From assembly GCA_009838075.1 (NCBI GenBank), contig VXSG01000063.1, positions 1 through 36,642 of the forward strand: a DNA stretch of 36,642 bases. Direction: 5' to 3'. Source of the DNA: Boseongicola sp. SB0665_bin_10 (lineage in GTDB: Bacteria; Pseudomonadota; Alphaproteobacteria; Rhodobacterales; Rhodobacteraceae). Below are positions 8,390 through 18,099 of this stretch, in pieces; positions within the stretch are counted from its first letter, which is position 1; every line of letters begins with the position of its first letter. Below the pieces are notes generated by a model, which worked only from the letters and a program-made list of their open reading frames with translations, was not told where the DNA came from and searched no databases. The position numbers and the translations under genes are program-made.

Positions 8390-9778
8390 ATGCACGAAAT
8401 TGTGTTTCTCCTGAACGGAGAGCGGGTGGAACTGAATGGCGTCCCCGCGACTCGCACCCTGCTTGACTGGCTTCGCGAAGACCGCGGCCTGACCGGCACG
8501 AAGGAAGGCTGCAACGAAGGCGATTGCGGAGCCTGCACGGTCATGGTCTCCGACGGGATGGGCACCAGAACCCTGAATGCCTGTATCCTGTTTCTGCCGC
8601 AGCTGCACGGCAAGGCCGTGCGCACCGTGGAGGGTGTCTCGGGGCCGGACGGATCGCTTCATCCGGTCCAGAAGGCCATGGTCCGGCACCATGGATCGCA
8701 ATGCGGCTTCTGCACGCCGGGATTCGTTGTTGCGATGGCGTGCGCACACAGGAACGGGAGGAGCGACTTCGACGTCCAGTTCGCCGGCAACCTCTGCCGT
8801 TGCACCGGCTATGCGCCCATTGTGCGTGCTGCCGAGGATGCGGCATCGGAACCCGTCCCGGACTGGATCGCTGAAGACGGCACGCTGCCTGCAGACATCG
8901 CGAGAGGCTCGGAAATTGGCGCATCCGACCTGGCGCCCGAAAGCGCGGACGAATTGGCAACCCTGTATGCCGCCAATCCCGATGCCGTGCTCGTTGCTGG
9001 CGCTACCGATGTCGGCCTTGCGGTCACCAAGGCGCTGCAGGATCCCGAAAGGTTCCTCTTTCTCGGCAGCGTCCAGGATCTCAAGTTCATCGATGTCGGC
9101 CCGAAGGCGGTCCGCATCGGCGCCATGGCCACGTTCGCGGAGGTGGGCGACGCGATCTGCGACCTGCATCCCGGACTAGGCGAACTCATCCGGCGCTTCG
9201 GTTCAGTGCAGGTCCGCAATGCCGCGACCATCGGCGGCAACATCGCCAACGGCTCGCCCGTCGGAGATTCCCCGCCGGCGCTGATCGCGCTCGGCGCAAC
9301 GCTGCACCTCAGGCGCGGCGACGAACGCCGGGACTTGCCGCTCGAAGACTTCTTCCTTGACTATGGCGTCCAGGATCGCGTGCCCGGAGAATTCGTCGAG
9401 GCGGTGAGCTTCGCGCGCCAGGCCGACCGGTTGAGATGCTACAAGCTGTCCAAGCGGTTCGACCAGGACATTTCCGCCGTCTGCGGCTGTTTCAACATCC
9501 GCCTCCGATCCGGGCGGGTGGAAGAGGCGCGCATTGCCTTCGGAGGCATGGCAGGCATCCCGAAACGGGCCAGGCACGTCGAGGCCGCGCTCTCCGGCCG
9601 CGAATGGAGCGACGCCACCATAAGGGCCGCGCGTGACGCCTGGGAAAGGGACTTCACGCCGCTGACCGACATGCGTGCATCGGCCGCCTACCGCCTCGAA
9701 GCGGCCCGCAACATGCTCACGCGCGCCTTCCTGGACGACCAAGGCGCCGACACGAACGTTCTGGAGATCGCCCCGTGA
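8390..9778 (+). CDS. xdhA: Xanthine dehydrogenase small subunit (2Fe-2S plus FAD)
   Basis: A 462-residue iron-sulfur/flavin subunit. The first 2Fe-2S cluster uses Cys41, Cys46, Cys49 ([10 protein letters not shown]) and Cys65. The second uses Cys105, Cys108 (SQCGFCTPG), Cys136 and Cys138 (LCRCTGY). The FAD domain follows from about residue 195 ([15 protein letters not shown], then [19 protein letters not shown]), with the CO-dehydrogenase-flavoprotein C-terminal domain at the end. This arrangement is that of bacterial XdhA. It passes electrons from the molybdenum site of XdhB to NAD+ in the cytoplasm. The stop overlaps the xdhB start (GTGA). The preceding 234 bases hold no gene; the start has only a weak ribosome site. 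Confidence 0.96.
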   Translation: MHEIVFLLNGERVELNGVPATRTLLDWLREDRGLTGTKEGCNEGDCGACTVMVSDGMGTRTLNACILFLPQLHGKAVRTVEGVSGPDGSLHPVQKAMVRHHGSQCGFCTPGFVVAMACAHRNGRSDFDVQFAGNLCRCTGYAPIVRAAEDAASEPVPDWIAEDGTLPADIARGSEIGASDLAPESADELATLYAANPDAVLVAGATDVGLAVTKALQDPERFLFLGSVQDLKFIDVGPKAVRIGAMATFAEVGDAICDLHPGLGELIRRFGSVQVRNAATIGGNIANGSPVGDSPPALIALGATLHLRRGDERRDLPLEDFFLDYGVQDRVPGEFVEAVSFARQADRLRCYKLSKRFDQDISAVCGCFNIRLRSGRVEEARIAFGGMAGIPKRARHVEAALSGREWSDATIRAARDAWERDFTPLTDMRASAAYRLEAARNMLTRAFLDDQGADTNVLEIAP

Positions 9779-12108
9779 GCGTCGGCACCGCCCTCCCGCA
9801 TGACGCGGCGGCCCTGCATGTCACCGGCGCCGCGCACTACGTGGATGACATCCCGGTGCCGGACGGCACGCTCTCGCTCGCCTTCGGCACCAGTTCGGTG
9901 GCGCATGGACGCATCACCGGCATGGATCTCGGGGACGTGCGCTCTGCGTCGGGAACAATCGCGGTGCTGACCGCAGGCGACCTGCCATGCGCCAACGACG
10001 TCTCGCCATCCGTCCATGACGAACCGCTGCTCGCCGATGGCAAGGTCCACTACCTCGGGCAACCACTCTTTCTCGTTGTCGCAGACACGCATCTGGCAGC
10101 CCGCAAGGCGGCTCGGATCGGCAAGGTCGGCTACAAGGAACTGCCCGCGATTCTCTCCATCGACGACGCGCTTGCCGCCAACAGCCGCTTCGAGGAGGGG
10201 CCGCGCACCTATCTCAAGGGTGACGTCGAAGCCGCGCTCGCCGCTGCCAGGCATGTCATCGAGGGTTCGGTCGAGCTGGGCGGGCAGGAACATTTCTACC
10301 TCGAGGGACATGCCGCGCTCGCGTTGCCGCAGGACAGCGGCGACATGATCGTGCATTGCTCCTCGCAGCACCCGAGCGAGATCCAGCACAAGGTCGCCGA
10401 TGCGCTCGGCGTGGCGATGCATGCCGTTCAGGTCGTGGTGCGACGCATGGGAGGCGGATTCGGCGGCAAGGAGAGCCAGGCCAATGCGGTCGCCGTCGCC
10501 TGCGCCGTTGCCGCGAGCGCCACCGGGCGCCCGTGCAAGATGCGCTATGACAGGGATGACGACTTCTTGATCACCGGCAAGCGCCACGACTTCCGCATCG
10601 ACTACAGGGCCGGATTCGACGATGCAGGGCGATTGGCCGGTGTCGATTTCATACAGTACTGTCGTTGCGGCTGGGCCCAGGATCTCTCGCTGCCCGTCGC
10701 CGACCGCGCCATGCTCCATGCCGACAACGCCTATCTCCTGCCGACGGCACGGATCACGTCGCACCGATTGAAGACCAACACCCAGTCTGCAACCGCATTT
10801 CGCGGATTTGGCGGCCCGCAGGGAATGGTTGGCATTGAGCGGGTGATGGATCATGTCGCCCATCATCTCGGCATCGACCCGCTGGATGTTCGCAGGATCA
10901 ATTTCTACGCTGCTGCCGGAAAGGCGACGACAGGCGGCACGTCGGCCGCGCTCGACCCCGCCGAAAGGGAACTTCAGACCACGCCTTACCACATGCCCGT
11001 CGAGGACTTCGTGCTGCACGAGATGGTCGATGAATTGGAGGAAATATCGGACTACCGCACCCGCCGCGCCGCGATCGCTGAATGGAATTCCTCAAGTCCC
11101 GTGCTGAAGAAGGGCATCGCCCTGACACCGGTCAAGTTCGGCATCTCGTTCACGCTGACCCATCTCAACCAGGCCGGTGCGCTCGTGCATGTGTACCATG
11201 ACGGTTCGATCCACATGAACCATGGCGGCACCGAAATGGGCCAGGGCCTGTTCCAGAAGGTGGCGCAGGTGGCGGCCAGCAGCTTTTGCGTGCCGTTGGA
11301 ACGCGTCAAGATCACTGCCACCGACACGGCACGGGTTCCGAACACGTCCGCGACGGCCGCATCTTCCGGATCGGACATCAACGGCATGGCCGTAAAGTCG
11401 GCCTGCGACGAAATCCGTGAACGCATGGCCGCGCATCTGGCCGAAACGCGCCAGATAAGGCCGCAGCTCGTGCAGTTTCACGCAGGGCGGGTGCAGGCCG
11501 GCGCCGATGAAATGAGCTTCGCCGAAGCGGCAAGGGAGTGCTACGAAGGGCGCATCAGCCTGTCAGCCACCGGGTTCTACCAAACGCCCCGGATCCAATG
11601 GGATCGCATCAGGGGAAAGGGTCGGCCGTTCTACTATTTCGCCTATGGGGCCGCGGTGAGCGAGGTGGTGCTGGACACGCTCACCGGCGAGAGCCGCATT
11701 CTGCGCAGCGACATCCTGCATGACGCCGGCGCTTCCCTGAACCCGGCGATCGACATCGGGCAGATCGAGGGGGGATATGTTCAGGGCGCAGGCTGGCTGA
11801 CCACGGAGGAACTGGTCTGGGACCGGAAGGGCCGCCTCCTCACGCATGCGCCATCGACCTACAAGATTCCGGCCTGCTCCGACCGGCCTGACATCTTCAA
11901 CGTGTCGCTGTGGTCCAGGGGACGGAACACCGAAGAGACGATCCATCGTTCCAAGGCAGTTGGCGAACCGCCGCTGATGCTCGGCATCTCGGCGTTTCTC
12001 GCGTTGTCCGACGCGGTTGCCGCTTGCGGAAGCCGCTATCCGGCACTCGACGCGCCGGCTACGCCCGAACGGCTCTTGAACGCGGTGATCCGGATGCACG
12101 CACCATGA
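9775..12108 (+). CDS. xdhB: Xanthine dehydrogenase molybdopterin-binding subunit
   Basis: A 777-residue molybdenum subunit starting at a GTG that overlaps xdhA. The purine-pocket residues known from bovine xanthine oxidoreductase all have counterparts: Glu802 as Glu233 (GGGFGGKES), Arg880 as Arg311 ([11 protein letters not shown]), Phe914 as Phe345 ([10 protein letters not shown]), Phe1009/Thr1010 as Phe459/Thr460 (KFGISFT), and the catalytic base Glu1261 as Glu731 (AVGEPPLML). GGTEMGQG and [10 protein letters not shown], which contact the cofactor, are also intact. The enzyme should therefore oxidise hypoxanthine or xanthine to urate rather than an unrelated N-heterocycle. It overlaps xdhC by four bases. 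Confidence 0.96.
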   Translation: MSVGTALPHDAAALHVTGAAHYVDDIPVPDGTLSLAFGTSSVAHGRITGMDLGDVRSASGTIAVLTAGDLPCANDVSPSVHDEPLLADGKVHYLGQPLFLVVADTHLAARKAARIGKVGYKELPAILSIDDALAANSRFEEGPRTYLKGDVEAALAAARHVIEGSVELGGQEHFYLEGHAALALPQDSGDMIVHCSSQHPSEIQHKVADALGVAMHAVQVVVRRMGGGFGGKESQANAVAVACAVAASATGRPCKMRYDRDDDFLITGKRHDFRIDYRAGFDDAGRLAGVDFIQYCRCGWAQDLSLPVADRAMLHADNAYLLPTARITSHRLKTNTQSATAFRGFGGPQGMVGIERVMDHVAHHLGIDPLDVRRINFYAAAGKATTGGTSAALDPAERELQTTPYHMPVEDFVLHEMVDELEEISDYRTRRAAIAEWNSSSPVLKKGIALTPVKFGISFTLTHLNQAGALVHVYHDGSIHMNHGGTEMGQGLFQKVAQVAASSFCVPLERVKITATDTARVPNTSATAASSGSDINGMAVKSACDEIRERMAAHLAETRQIRPQLVQFHAGRVQAGADEMSFAEAARECYEGRISLSATGFYQTPRIQWDRIRGKGRPFYYFAYGAAVSEVVLDTLTGESRILRSDILHDAGASLNPAIDIGQIEGGYVQGAGWLTTEELVWDRKGRLLTHAPSTYKIPACSDRPDIFNVSLWSRGRNTEETIHRSKAVGEPPLMLGISAFLALSDAVAACGSRYPALDAPATPERLLNAVIRMHAP

Positions 12109-13049
12109 GCATGGACATTCGAGGTCTTGAGCGGGCCGTGGCTGAGCATGGCCGTGTTGCACGTGTCGTCGTGGCATCAGTCGAAGGCTCGGCTCCCCGC
12201 GAGCCGGGCGCCGCAATGCTCGTCTGGCCGGACGGCCAGTCGGGCACGATCGGCGGCGGCGCCCTTGAATTCGAGGCGGTGGCACACGCACGAAACGCCC
12301 TGGCCAACGGCAACGATTCGCTCGTCTCACGCCCGCTCGGCCCTGCACTTGGCCAGTGCTGCGGCGGCGCTGTCGTTCTGGCCACTGAAATCTATGACGA
12401 GGCGCGCCTCGCCAGCGTGCCGGGCAGTGCCTACTTGCGCCGCGTCACGGGACACGCGGACCCGCCGCTCCCGATGCAGCGTGCAGCAGCCCGCAACCGA
12501 AGCTCAGGGGAGTTCCCCCAGACGATCTGCCAATCGGGATGGCTGATCGAGCCGATCGCGCCGCGCCTGCGGCCACTCTGGGTCTACGGTGCGGGCCACG
12601 TCGGCCGTGCCATCGTCGAGGTGATGGCGCCGCTCCCGGGCATCGCCATCACTTGGGTGGACACCGGCGCCGACCGGTTCCCCGGCGAAATCCCTGGCAG
12701 TGTCACGAAGCTCCTGGCGGTCAGCCCGGCGAGCGTCGTTCGGCACGCGCCTGGCGATGCCGAGCACCTGATACTGACCTATTCCCACGCGCTCGACCTC
12801 GAGATCTGCCACCAGCTGCTTTGCCATGGATTCCGCGCAGCCGGGCTGATCGGCTCGGCGACCAAGTGGGCACGGTTCCGATCACGGCTCAGGTCGCTCG
12901 GGCATTCGGACGCGCAGGTCTCGCGAATCAGGTGTCCGATCGGCGATCCGATGCTGGGAAAGCACCCGCAGGCGGTTGCAGTTGGATTCGCCGCCGAATG
13001 GCTGTCAAATTCCCCGGCTGCGGAAACCGAAATGGAGGCCAACGCGTGA
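12105..13049 (+). CDS. xdhC: Xanthine dehydrogenase accessory protein XdhC
   Basis: A 314-residue maturation factor. The N-terminal XdhC/CoxI domain is seen as VVVASVEGSAPREPGAAMLV and the glycine-rich TIGGGALEFEA. The C-terminal Rossmann domain has WVYGAGHVGRAIVE and the closing GLIGSATKWARFRSRL. XdhC binds the molybdenum cofactor, promotes its sulfuration and delivers it to XdhB. The ATG at 12105 overlaps the xdhB stop (ATGA); longer in-frame starts would lie inside xdhB and were rejected. About 150 bases without a clear gene separate it from guanine deaminase. Confidence 0.95.
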   Translation: MSMDIRGLERAVAEHGRVARVVVASVEGSAPREPGAAMLVWPDGQSGTIGGGALEFEAVAHARNALANGNDSLVSRPLGPALGQCCGGAVVLATEIYDEARLASVPGSAYLRRVTGHADPPLPMQRAAARNRSSGEFPQTICQSGWLIEPIAPRLRPLWVYGAGHVGRAIVEVMAPLPGIAITWVDTGADRFPGEIPGSVTKLLAVSPASVVRHAPGDAEHLILTYSHALDLEICHQLLCHGFRAAGLIGSATKWARFRSRLRSLGHSDAQVSRIRCPIGDPMLGKHPQAVAVGFAAEWLSNSPAAETEMEANA

Positions 13050-13200
13050 ATGTGGCACCGCCGACCAGGCAACGACCGCCCTGCAGTGCCAGCCCCTGTC
13101 GCGACGTCCGGCGTTCCGGCACCGAATCGCACCGGTACGGATGCTGGGATTTTCCGACGCTTCCCAGTGCCCGACGCATCACCCGGCCCGGGTCGACAGA

Positions 13201-14493
13201 ATGATGGCCAGGACTCTGATACTGGGTCAGACGCTGACCTTTGCGGACGATCCCTTCAAGGTGCCGGTGGCGGAGGCCGCAATGCACGAGCCGCGTGGAG
13301 GTGTGCTCGTCGAGGGCGGGATGATCGCGGCGATCGGGCAAGGCGACGACCTTCTGCACGCGCATCCGGACGCGACCGTCAACGACATGGGCTCACGACT
13401 GTTGACGGCCGGCTTTGTCGATTCCCATGCGCACTACCCCCAGACCGCGATCATCGCGAGCTGGGGCAAGCGGCTTGTGGACTGGCTGAACACCTACACC
13501 TTTCCGGAGGAGGCACGTTTTTCCGACGCGGCCTATGCCCGCGAGACAGCAGGGCGCTACCTCGACCTGACGCTCATGAATGGCACGACCACCGTCTGCT
13601 CCTATTGCACGATCCATCCCGAAAGCGTCGACGCGTTTTTCGTCGAAGCCCGGAAGCGGGGGCTCCGCGCCGTCGCCGGAAAGACATGCATGGACCAGAA
13701 CGCGCCCGAAGACCTGCAAGACACGGTCCGGTCAAGTCATGACGACAGCAAGCGGCTGCTCGAGCGTTGGCACGGCGTGGACCGCCTCGGCTACGCGATC
13801 ACGCCGCGCTTTTCGCCGACATCAACGCCAGAGCAGCTTGAGGCACTTGGCGCCCTCTGGGCCGAACACCCTGAATGCCTGATGCAAACCCACCTCTCTG
13901 AACAGACCGACGAGGTCGAGTGGGCGCTCAGCCTCCATCCGGACGCCCGAGACTATCTCGAGACCTACGAGTTGCACGGGCTGCTCGGAGAAGGCGCCCT
14001 GTATGGCCACGCGATCCACCTGACCGAGCGTGAACGCGTCCGAATCTCGGAAGCCGGCGCATCGGTCGTGCATTGCCCGACCTCCAACACGTTCATCGGC
14101 TCGGGTCTCCTGGACCTGACCGGGCTTGCCGCATGCGGCGTCCGGACCGCGCTCGCGACGGATACCGGCGGCGGATCGTCCTTTTCGATGCTGCGTACGA
14201 TGGCGGCCGCCTACGAAGTGGCCCAGCTCCGGGGTGCAGCGCTGCATCCGGCACAGCTCTTCTGGCTGGCCACGGCGGGATCCGCCCGGGCAATGCGCCT
14301 CGACGGGAAGATCGGCAGGCTTGCCCCTGGTCTCGAGGCCGACCTGATAGCCCTTGATCTCGCCTCGACCCCGGCGATCGCGCAACGCGCCAACCGTGCA
14401 GAAGACATCTGGGAAGCGCTGTTCCCGACGATCATGATGGGTGACGATCGAGCGATCGCGCAGGTATGGGTTGGGGGGCGCGCCACGCGTTGA
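13201..14493 (+). CDS. guaD: Guanine deaminase
   Basis: A 430-residue amidohydrolase converting guanine to xanthine and ammonia. The metal site comprises His76-x-His78 (GFVDSHAHYPQ), His231 (MQTHLSEQ) with Glu234, His270 (LYGHAIHL) and Asp321 (LATDTGGG). Segments VDWLNTYTFPEE, KTCMDQNAPE and HCPTSNTFIGSGL are specific to guanine deaminases rather than other subtype III amidohydrolases. The start is ATG at 13201 or 13204; earlier in-frame starts lack homology. Placed right after xdhABC, it supplies xanthine to the dehydrogenase. No uricase, allantoinase or urease gene follows in this window. Confidence 0.95.
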   Translation: MMARTLILGQTLTFADDPFKVPVAEAAMHEPRGGVLVEGGMIAAIGQGDDLLHAHPDATVNDMGSRLLTAGFVDSHAHYPQTAIIASWGKRLVDWLNTYTFPEEARFSDAAYARETAGRYLDLTLMNGTTTVCSYCTIHPESVDAFFVEARKRGLRAVAGKTCMDQNAPEDLQDTVRSSHDDSKRLLERWHGVDRLGYAITPRFSPTSTPEQLEALGALWAEHPECLMQTHLSEQTDEVEWALSLHPDARDYLETYELHGLLGEGALYGHAIHLTERERVRISEAGASVVHCPTSNTFIGSGLLDLTGLAACGVRTALATDTGGGSSFSMLRTMAAAYEVAQLRGAALHPAQLFWLATAGSARAMRLDGKIGRLAPGLEADLIALDLASTPAIAQRANRAEDIWEALFPTIMMGDDRAIAQVWVGGRATR

Positions 14494-14820
14494 CCGCATC
14501 TTCACCCGGGGCATCATGCAGCTTCGGACGTTCCGGACTCGCGTCTTGACGCCCACCTCGCCCACCACCTCGGCGATGTCCCCGAGACCCGTCCTGCGTG
14601 GAACGAACCCGCAGCGGACCAAAGTTCGTGCGGCAGCCTCGCGGCAGGTGGCCGGCAAGATACGGTCAGGATACGGAAGGTCAGACCAGGATGCGACCGG
14701 GACACCTGCTCGCGTGAAGTTGATTCCGGCACCCGGCATCGCCCCGTCCGGTCCAGCGATCACATGCCCAAGCCCTGGGAGCTTGACCCGGGAGTTGGGC
14801 GATCTCGCCGAACGTGACAC
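14494..14820. other. Stretch without an intact gene after guaD
   Basis: About 330 bases between guanine deaminase and the regulator stump. There is no continuous plausible reading frame with a start and ribosome site. A minus-strand reading through about 14500-14790 has a protein-like composition (for example GLGHVIAGPDGAMPGAG), but it has no start of its own and runs into guaD antisense. It may be a decayed gene, but I recognise no family. Confidence 0.4.
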
Positions 14821-14988
14821 TTCATCGGGATCCTGCCGGAGGACTTGCGCCGGATTCCCAACGTGGTGCTGGCCGTGACGGGAACCGGCCGCGTCGCTGC
14901 AATTCTCGCGATCCTCCGAGGGAGGCATTGCTACTCGTTCCTGACAGATCGTACGACTGCCAAGGCGCTGCTCGATGCCGTCGACTAG
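14821..14988 (+). pseudogene. C-terminal stump of a SorC/DeoR-type sugar-binding regulator
   Basis: A 55-codon open stretch ending in TAG reads FIGILPEDLRRIPNVVLAVT, then GTGRVAAILAILRGRHCYSF and LTDRTTAKALLDAVD. This matches the extreme C-terminus of SorC-family sugar-binding domains (the usual pattern is LEDLRRIPRVIAVAGG, then KAEAI-AALRGG, then LVTDEATARALL). An in-frame TGA sits just upstream at 14815 and the rest of the roughly 310-residue protein, including the helix-turn-helix, is missing. A neighbouring frame gives ELGDLAER just before, which hints at a frameshift. It cannot be functional. It suggests a larger sugar operon was once here, next to the lactonase and epimerase genes. Confidence 0.7.
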
Positions 14989-15019
14989 CCCGCCATTCCC
15001 TTCCGGCAGTCACTGAATC

Positions 15020-15907
15020 CTACGCGATCTTCACGCGATTCTCGGGCTGGCCGGCAACTCCGGTACGTATGGCCCAGAGGGATCCCGCAAGCCTGTCGCC
15101 GGGGTTGCGAAGCGCCGACGCCGAAGTGATGTAGAGCGTCTTCAGATCCGGACCGCCGAACGTCGCGGTGGTGATGTTGCGGACGGGCATTTCGATGACT
15201 TCGCGCAATGTCCCATCGGAGGTGATGCGCAGGATTGCCCCGCCGAAGAATCGACAGTTCCAGAGGTCTCCATTCCCGTCCATTGCGGATCCGTCCGGAA
15301 GTCCGCGATCGTCTGCGCCAAAGAACATTCGCCGGTTCGTGATTCCATCCCTGGTCACGTCGAACGCGTAGATTTCGTTTGCCAGCGTGTCTGCGGTGTA
15401 GAACGTGCTGCCGTCGGGGCTCCAGCAGAGCGTGTTCGAAATGCCCAGGCCGTCCATGTGCACGCTCGCGGACCGGTCGGGCGCAATCCTGTAGAGGACG
15501 CCATCGGTACCCCCTGCCTCTCCGGCCTCGCCATCGAGCAGGACGTTGTTCCTCATCGAGCCGACCCAGGAATTGCCTTCAGGGTCAGCGCGTCCGTCAT
15601 TCAAGCGCACTTCGGGCGCGCCCTGCAGGACGAATCCGTGATCCGCACGCCTGTCGGTCGCTGGCCACCACCAGACCAGCTTCGAGGCAAGCGCGACCAG
15701 GAGGCGTCCCTCTTCGGTAGTCAGGGAAAGCGCCACGACCGGCTCGTCGAAGTGCCAGCTCTCAACGGCGTTCGTCCCGGAATTCAGGCGATGAACCAGG
15801 AAGCGGTTGATGTCGGTCCAGTAGACCGCAGCTTCCGAGGCACACCAGAGCGCCCCTTCGCCACACACATCGCCCGCAGGAGCAATACACTGGATGTCAT
15901 ACGTCAT
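15020..15907 (-). CDS. SMP-30/gluconolactonase/LRE family protein
   Basis: A 295-residue six-bladed propeller hydrolase. The likely metal ligands are Glu17 (CGEGALW), the Asn of VRLNDGRADPEGNSWVGSM, the Asn of GISNTLCWSPDG and the Asp of GLPDGSAMDGNGDLW, which fits active sugar lactonases. These enzymes open aldono-lactones made by sugar dehydrogenases. It starts 8 bases after the epimerase stop on the same strand and is last in an IclR-AGE-SMP30 unit. The SDR at 18152 could make its lactone substrate. The specific sugar is unknown. Confidence 0.94.
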   Translation of the reverse strand: MTYDIQCIAPAGDVCGEGALWCASEAAVYWTDINRFLVHRLNSGTNAVESWHFDEPVVALSLTTEEGRLLVALASKLVWWWPATDRRADHGFVLQGAPEVRLNDGRADPEGNSWVGSMRNNVLLDGEAGEAGGTDGVLYRIAPDRSASVHMDGLGISNTLCWSPDGSTFYTADTLANEIYAFDVTRDGITNRRMFFGADDRGLPDGSAMDGNGDLWNCRFFGGAILRITSDGTLREVIEMPVRNITTATFGGPDLKTLYITSASALRNPGDRLAGSLWAIRTGVAGQPENRVKIA

Positions 15908-15915
15908 GAAACCTC

Positions 15916-17016
15916 TCAGATCCTGATGCCGCCGGTCTTCAGGCCGTGGATGATGGAGCCCGTTGCCGGCAAGAGCGGAATCAGCGTCGCCTGAAGCGAA
16001 TGATACAGGTCCGGCTTGCCGAACCAGGGGTCGGTCACCGTCACCAGGTCATCATTGAGCTGGTGATGCCAGGAGCCCAGTTCGCGGTCCATCAGATGCG
16101 TCTCGCACCAGTCCCAGACGCGGCGATACCAGAGTTCGTGGAAGTCACGACCGACATGCTCACCCAGCCAGCAGGCGGCGCCAATGCCCTCGGTGCATGG
16201 CCACCAATGGCGGTCACGGTCCATCGGGCTTCCGTCCCAACCCACCGTGAAATGGAATCCCCCGCCATTGTCGGCCCAGCCTTCTTCAGTTGCCTGGCGG
16301 AACATGGTCTGGGCGGCGTCCTTCATCCAGTCGTGCCTGGAATGGCATGTCACCCAGAGTTGCAGCAGGAGCCTGAACCACTCGAGCCAGTGGCCGATCG
16401 TCGATCCGAAGGGGCGGAACACGTCGCGATCGTAGTCGAAGTCAATCGACCAGTCGGACCTGAAATGTTCGGGGAGGCGCCGGTTGTTGTTCGCCGTGAT
16501 CTTCTCGATCAGCAAGGCGGCAATCCGTTCCGCCTTCCGGAGGTATTCGCCGTCGCCCGTAACCTCATGCGCCGCCATGAGCGCCTCGGTCAGATGCATG
16601 TTCGAGTTTTGCCCGCGATACGATTCAACCGGCGTCCAGTCGGGATGCCCGACAGCCTTTGCGCTGGCGGCGGCCAGCAAGGCAAAGGCATGCCCATGGG
16701 CCACCCTGGCACCGTTGGTCGATCCGTTGTGACCCGTCGCCCAGTGACAGCCGCCGTGCTCCTGGTCGCGATGTCCGTTCAGCATGAACTCGACGCCATG
16801 GTCCACGATCCGGGCCGCGCCCGGTCGGCCCATCAGATGCCCGACGGCGAAACAGCAGATCAGGCGGGTGGTGGTAAAGTGGTTGCGGGTCGGCTCCGGT
16901 GCCGGCGGCCAGCCTGTGGGCAGGGGTTCGCCGCGGTCATCCAGTTCGAAGCGCCCGCCGCGAGGGTCGATTGATCCCGCCTGGCAGAAATCGAATAACC
17001 GTGTCGCCTCGCCCAT
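15916..17016 (-). CDS. AGE-family epimerase/isomerase (N-acylglucosamine 2-epimerase fold)
   Basis: A 366-residue (alpha/alpha)6-barrel sugar epimerase/isomerase. Family marks are TRLICCFAVGHLMGRPG, the Gly-rich EHGGCHWATG, QNSNMHLTEALMAA (family His), HFRSDWS, FRPFGSTIGHWLEWFRLL (family His) and DRHWWPCTEGIGA. It is closest in pattern to the mannose/sulfoquinovose isomerase-like members. The ATG at 17016 falls within the family's first helix: codons just upstream read HRHWL in frame, which is the normal family N-terminus, but no start codon precedes them. The annotated protein may therefore be slightly short or use a non-standard start. It lies 89 bases after the IclR gene and 8 bases before the lactonase. 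Confidence 0.92.
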   Translation of the reverse strand: MGEATRLFDFCQAGSIDPRGGRFELDDRGEPLPTGWPPAPEPTRNHFTTTRLICCFAVGHLMGRPGAARIVDHGVEFMLNGHRDQEHGGCHWATGHNGSTNGARVAHGHAFALLAAASAKAVGHPDWTPVESYRGQNSNMHLTEALMAAHEVTGDGEYLRKAERIAALLIEKITANNNRRLPEHFRSDWSIDFDYDRDVFRPFGSTIGHWLEWFRLLLQLWVTCHSRHDWMKDAAQTMFRQATEEGWADNGGGFHFTVGWDGSPMDRDRHWWPCTEGIGAACWLGEHVGRDFHELWYRRVWDWCETHLMDRELGSWHHQLNDDLVTVTDPWFGKPDLYHSLQATLIPLLPATGSIIHGLKTGGIRI

Positions 17017-17105
17017 CAGCCAATGACGGTGACCGGATTGTTCGACCCCGCGTGGTCCTTGCAGCGTGTATAGGTCACCGTTTGGCGGCAGGACCCTGGC
17101 CCTCC

Positions 17106-17942
17106 CTACAGCGTTGACGATCGGGTTGCCGGCCCAGGCAAATGCAACGGCGGAATCATCACACTTCCCAGCGCATCCCTGATCAACTGCGCGTTTCGCT
17201 CAAAATCCACATTGTCATCCGCGAGGGAGACGACGCTGACGGCGGCAACTGCGCGGCCACCACGTAGCACGGCAACTGCAACACCAACAAGTCCCACGAC
17301 GTTTTCCTGGTTGTCGACGCCATAGCCGCGTTCCCGTGCGTCGCAGATGCACTTCCATTCTTCGTCCAGGTCACTTGGCGCATTGAGCGTCCGCGGGATC
17401 AACGCTCCCTCGAACCGCGCCCGAAAGGAGCTGTAGGTCGGAAACTCATGCGCAATCATTGCCCTGCCCATTGCGGTTGTGAGCGCCGGCAGGCGTCCGC
17501 CCACCCTGGTGCCAGGCTGGATCGCCTTGGTGGACTCGATCTTCTCGATGTACAGGATTTCGCTCCCGTCGAGCACCGAAATATGGCAAACTTCGTCGAC
17601 CTGCCCGGCCAGCCGCTGCAACGCCGGCCGCAGCGTCGCGCGGATGTCAAGCGAGCTCAAATAGGTCTGCGAGAGCTGTTCCAGCGCCGGGCCCAGACGG
17701 TAAAATCCCGTCGAAGGCGATTGTTCGACGAAATCCCTGAAGCGCAGCGCCGAAAGCGTGACATGCAGACTTGACTTGTTCAGCTCGAGACGGCTGGCGA
17801 TGTCGGCAAGCGACAGACCCGCCGGGCCCGCTTCGGCCAGTGTCAGCAACGCCCGCAACGCCTTGTCGATGCTCGGCATGCTCGTCCGGGGCATCTCCTC
17901 GTCCGACTTGGCGCGTGTTCCGCCCCGGCGTTCATCGGGCAC
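17106..17942 (-). CDS. IclR-family transcriptional regulator
   Basis: A 278-residue IclR regulator from a GTG at 17942; an ATG at 17906 (MPRTSMPSIDKAL) is an equally good start. The N-terminal winged helix is SIDKALRALLTLAEAGPAGL followed by SLADIASRLELNKSSLHVTL. The effector domain has VCHISVLDGSEILYIEKIES, GTRVGGRLPALTTAMGRAMI and ERGYGVDNQENVVG. It is co-directional with the epimerase and lactonase and divergent from the SDR gene. The palindrome at 18100-18122 in the shared promoter region is its likely operator. It probably represses or activates both arms in response to a sugar-acid metabolite. Confidence 0.94.
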   Translation of the reverse strand: MPDERRGGTRAKSDEEMPRTSMPSIDKALRALLTLAEAGPAGLSLADIASRLELNKSSLHVTLSALRFRDFVEQSPSTGFYRLGPALEQLSQTYLSSLDIRATLRPALQRLAGQVDEVCHISVLDGSEILYIEKIESTKAIQPGTRVGGRLPALTTAMGRAMIAHEFPTYSSFRARFEGALIPRTLNAPSDLDEEWKCICDARERGYGVDNQENVVGLVGVAVAVLRGGRAVAAVSVVSLADDNVDFERNAQLIRDALGSVMIPPLHLPGPATRSSTL

Positions 17943-18099
17943 GCAGATTCCTCCCTCTTTGCAAATCCCGCAGGTTTCTCGTCAGCATCCTCATTCGCTG
18001 CGCCAACGACAGGGGCCTGCCTTCTCAAGCGAGCAGATGTGCAGATTCCGATTGAACCAAGTGTTGCTTGACCTCTGCCTGGCTCCGGAGTAGTTCAAT

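Noticed and set aside
9688-11019. A 443-codon minus-strand open frame inside xdhB
   Set aside because: It lies opposite xdhA/xdhB, whose cofactor motifs are complete. There is no ribosome site and no homology that I can see.
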